Of a stretch of DNA of 8,505 nt, positions 7,288 to 8,505 are shown one piece after another (position 1 is the stretch's first letter; every line of letters begins with the position of its first letter). The DNA is taken from contig JAKSOX010000071.1 of NCBI GenBank assembly GCA_024405335.1, forward strand, positions 1 through 8,505. Direction: 5' to 3'. This DNA comes from Kiritimatiellia bacterium. Its GTDB lineage: Bacteria > Verrucomicrobiota > Kiritimatiellia > RFP12 > UBA1067. The translations under genes and the position numbers were made by a program. The notes under the pieces are model-generated. The model was given only the letters and a program-made list of their open reading frames with translations. It was not told where the DNA came from and made no database searches.

Positions 7288-8276
7288 TTTTTGAGCATTT
7301 CCCTCACGGCGGCGCGCACCTGGCGTTTCGCCGCCGCCATGCCGCCCTTGACCGTGCACCCGGCCGCGCGCACGTGGCCGCCGCCGCCGAAGCGCTTGGC
7401 GATCGCGGTCGCGTCCCACGGCGCGCGCGTGCGGATGGATACGCGCGTTTCGCGCGTGCGGTCGGGAATCTGGTAGAAGAACAGCGCGATTTGGTTGCCC
7501 GCCACCTGCCGGGGGATCTCGATCACGTCCTCGGCTTCGGCCTTGGTGCCGCGCACTTCGCGGAAATCGTCGCGGGCGAGCGACACTTCCGCGACCTTGC
7601 GGTTTTTCCACACGCGGAGCGAACGCCACGCGCGGCGCTTGAGTTCCATCGCCCGCATCGGGAAGGAACAGTAGATGACGTCGTTGATGAACGCCGTGCG
7701 CACGCCTCGCTTCAGCAGGTCCGTGGCGGCGCGCAGCGTTTCGGGACGCGTGTTGTCGTAGGCGAAGCGCCCCGTGTCGGTGATCATCGCCACCCACAGG
7801 GCCTCGGCGACGGCGCGGTCCATCGGCCATTCCATCCACTTCGCGAAGCGCCACACGAGTTCGCCCGCGGAAGACGCCGCGGGGTCGATGATCGACACGG
7901 CGCCGCGCTCGGCGCTGGTGGCGTGGTGGTCGATGGTGAGCGTGGGGAGCTTTTCGGCGAACGGGCGCACCTCGGGCGGCAGACGGTCGGGCGTGGACGC
8001 GTCCACGTAGAAGAACAAGTCGAACTTCCGCCGCTTGAGCTTTTTGAGCGGCAGCAGATCGGAAACGCCTTCGAGAAATCCGGGTTTGCCGAGCGCTTTC
8101 ACGTCCGCCGCCGCGTACGCCTGCCAGCCCGCGGCAGTGAGCATGCGCACAAGCGCGATCATCGAACCGAGCGAGTCCCCGTCCGGGCTCAAATGCCCGG
8201 AAACGAGAATCGTCTTCGCCTGGCCGAGGAGCGTTTTCGCGGCTGCGAACTTGTCTTTGAAATCCATTGCTGACAT
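7284..8276 (-). CDS. nrnA: DHH-family phosphoesterase, NrnA-like (oligoribonuclease / pAp phosphatase)
   Basis: A 330-residue DHH/DHHA1 protein. Metal-site motifs appear in order: GHLSPDGDSLGS at 27-38 (H28, D32, D34), D92 in VDAS, IDHHATS at 115-121 (D116, H117, H118), and D167 in ITDTGRF. The DHHA1 substrate loop is FGGGGHVRAAG at 296-306. NrnA proteins degrade 2-5 nt RNA fragments and dephosphorylate 3'-phosphoadenosine 5'-phosphate; this dual activity is known for the family but not shown for this protein. The start is ambiguous. ATG 8276 gives normal length and lies 7 bases after an AT-rich -10-like element. ATG 8267 and GTG 8345 are alternatives, and none has a clear Shine-Dalgarno. It is the first gene of the minus-strand cluster. 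Confidence 0.9.
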   Translation of the reverse strand: MSAMDFKDKFAAAKTLLGQAKTILVSGHLSPDGDSLGSMIALVRMLTAAGWQAYAAADVKALGKPGFLEGVSDLLPLKKLKRRKFDLFFYVDASTPDRLPPEVRPFAEKLPTLTIDHHATSAERGAVSIIDPAASSAGELVWRFAKWMEWPMDRAVAEALWVAMITDTGRFAYDNTRPETLRAATDLLKRGVRTAFINDVIYCSFPMRAMELKRRAWRSLRVWKNRKVAEVSLARDDFREVRGTKAEAEDVIEIPRQVAGNQIALFFYQIPDRTRETRVSIRTRAPWDATAIAKRFGGGGHVRAAGCTVKGGMAAAKRQVRAAVREMLKK

Positions 8277-8283
8277 GGGTGAG

Positions 8284-8313
8284 TATTTAACCAAATATCC
8301 GCCTCCGCCGCAA
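8284..8313 (-). promoter_or_regulatory. Possible promoter of nrnA and the downstream cluster
   Basis: On the minus strand, TAAATA (8289-8284) sits in the only AT-rich patch of the divergent region. A poor -35 match, TTGCGG (8313-8308), lies 18 bases before it. The -10-like element ends 7 bases before ATG 8276, so transcription would begin at or next to the start codon. Matches to consensus are partial, so this is a suggestion. Confidence 0.3.
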
Positions 8314-8335
8314 GCGAAGAAAAACTTGCGCTTCG
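8309..8335. repeat. Interleaved inverted repeat in the divergent intergenic region
   Basis: Two arms, CGCAAG (8309-8314) and CGAAG (8315-8319), are followed by five A and then by their reverse complements in the same order, CTTGCG (8325-8330) and CTTCG (8331-8335). Either arm can pair with its partner, but both cannot pair comfortably at once. It lies just upstream of the putative nrnA promoter. It could be a protein site or chance. Confidence 0.35.
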
Positions 8336-8397
8336 ACGGGCTCACGTTCCATTTGACGCGGACGCGCCACCGTCACCATCGCCGCATTCGCCACACG

Positions 8398-8406
8398 TGC
8401 TATAAT
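8398..8406 (+). promoter_or_regulatory. Extended -10 promoter element facing right
   Basis: TGCTATAAT is a perfect extended -10 (TG, one base, TATAAT). No convincing -35 is seen 17 bases upstream, which is tolerated for extended -10 promoters. Its last two bases overlap the first ATG of the HrpA-like frame, so either the real start is downstream or the element is fortuitous. Confidence 0.4.
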
Positions 8407-8505
8407 GCGCGCCGTTTTGAACGAAGAAAAGACAGAGACGCTCCGCATCTCCTATCCGGAAGAACTGCCCGTGAGCGCGCACCGCGGCGAAATCATCGCC
8501 GCGCT
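8405..8505 (+). CDS. hrpA: Start of a HrpA-like DEAH-box RNA helicase, truncated by window edge
   Basis: An open plus-strand frame runs from ATG 8405 to the window edge (33 full codons). It contains RISYPEELPVSAHRGEI, which resembles the segment of HrpA that immediately precedes the Walker A motif (GETGSGKTTQ), itself beyond the edge. HrpA is an ATP-dependent DEAH/RHA RNA helicase acting on structured RNA or stalled ribosomes; the gene diverges from nrnA. No Shine-Dalgarno precedes ATG 8405. The in-frame TTG at 8417 is the alternative start if TATAAT at 8401-8406 is a real promoter. With only 33 residues, the assignment rests on one remembered motif; the related helicase HrpB or another DEAH protein is possible. 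Confidence 0.6.
   Translation, partial: MRAVLNEEKTETLRISYPEELPVSAHRGEIIAA

Overview
The window is GC-rich bacterial DNA. It is filled almost completely by nine co-directional genes on the minus strand, with the start of one divergent gene at the right edge. Gene content suggests a Gram-negative-type bacterium: YajC, a lipoprotein SGNH hydrolase and a secreted putative glycoside hydrolase with a cysteine cluster. The style resembles the PVC group (Kiritimatiellota, Lentisphaerota, Verrucomicrobiota). That placement is an impression from gene content, not a phylogenetic result.

Reading along the minus strand from the right: nrnA (DHH-family nanoRNase/pAp phosphatase), an ELM1-family protein, tgt (tRNA-guanine transglycosylase), yajC (Sec accessory), a membrane-anchored LysM protein with what looks like a shrunken L,D-transpeptidase domain, rfbB/rmlB (dTDP-glucose 4,6-dehydratase), a DUF167/YggU protein, an SGNH/GDSL lipoprotein, and a large secreted putative glycoside hydrolase cut off by the left edge. 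Junctions are tight: an ATGA overlap (nrnA/ELM1), a GTGA overlap (ELM1/tgt), abutting stop and start codons (yajC/LysM protein), and gaps of 4 to 38 bases elsewhere. Most starts have a clear Shine-Dalgarno sequence. One long transcript is plausible, with possible internal promoters that I cannot see.

The right 140 bases form a divergent control region. It has an AT-rich -10-like element 7 bases before the preferred nrnA start and a perfect TATAAT with an extended -10 TG facing right, where an ORF begins whose N-terminus resembles HrpA-type DEAH RNA helicases. The region also has a compact interleaved inverted repeat.

The first half of the cluster is RNA housekeeping (nrnA, tgt) and the second half is cell envelope and polysaccharide work (yajC, LysM protein, rfbB, SGNH hydrolase, glycoside hydrolase). 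I see no tRNA, rRNA, CRISPR array, transposon or phage gene, and no gap over 300 bases without a gene. I do not see an exotic new system. The most unusual items are the degenerate LysM/L,D-transpeptidase-like protein next to yajC, the esterase plus glycoside hydrolase pair at the left end, and the odd start signals in the divergent region.
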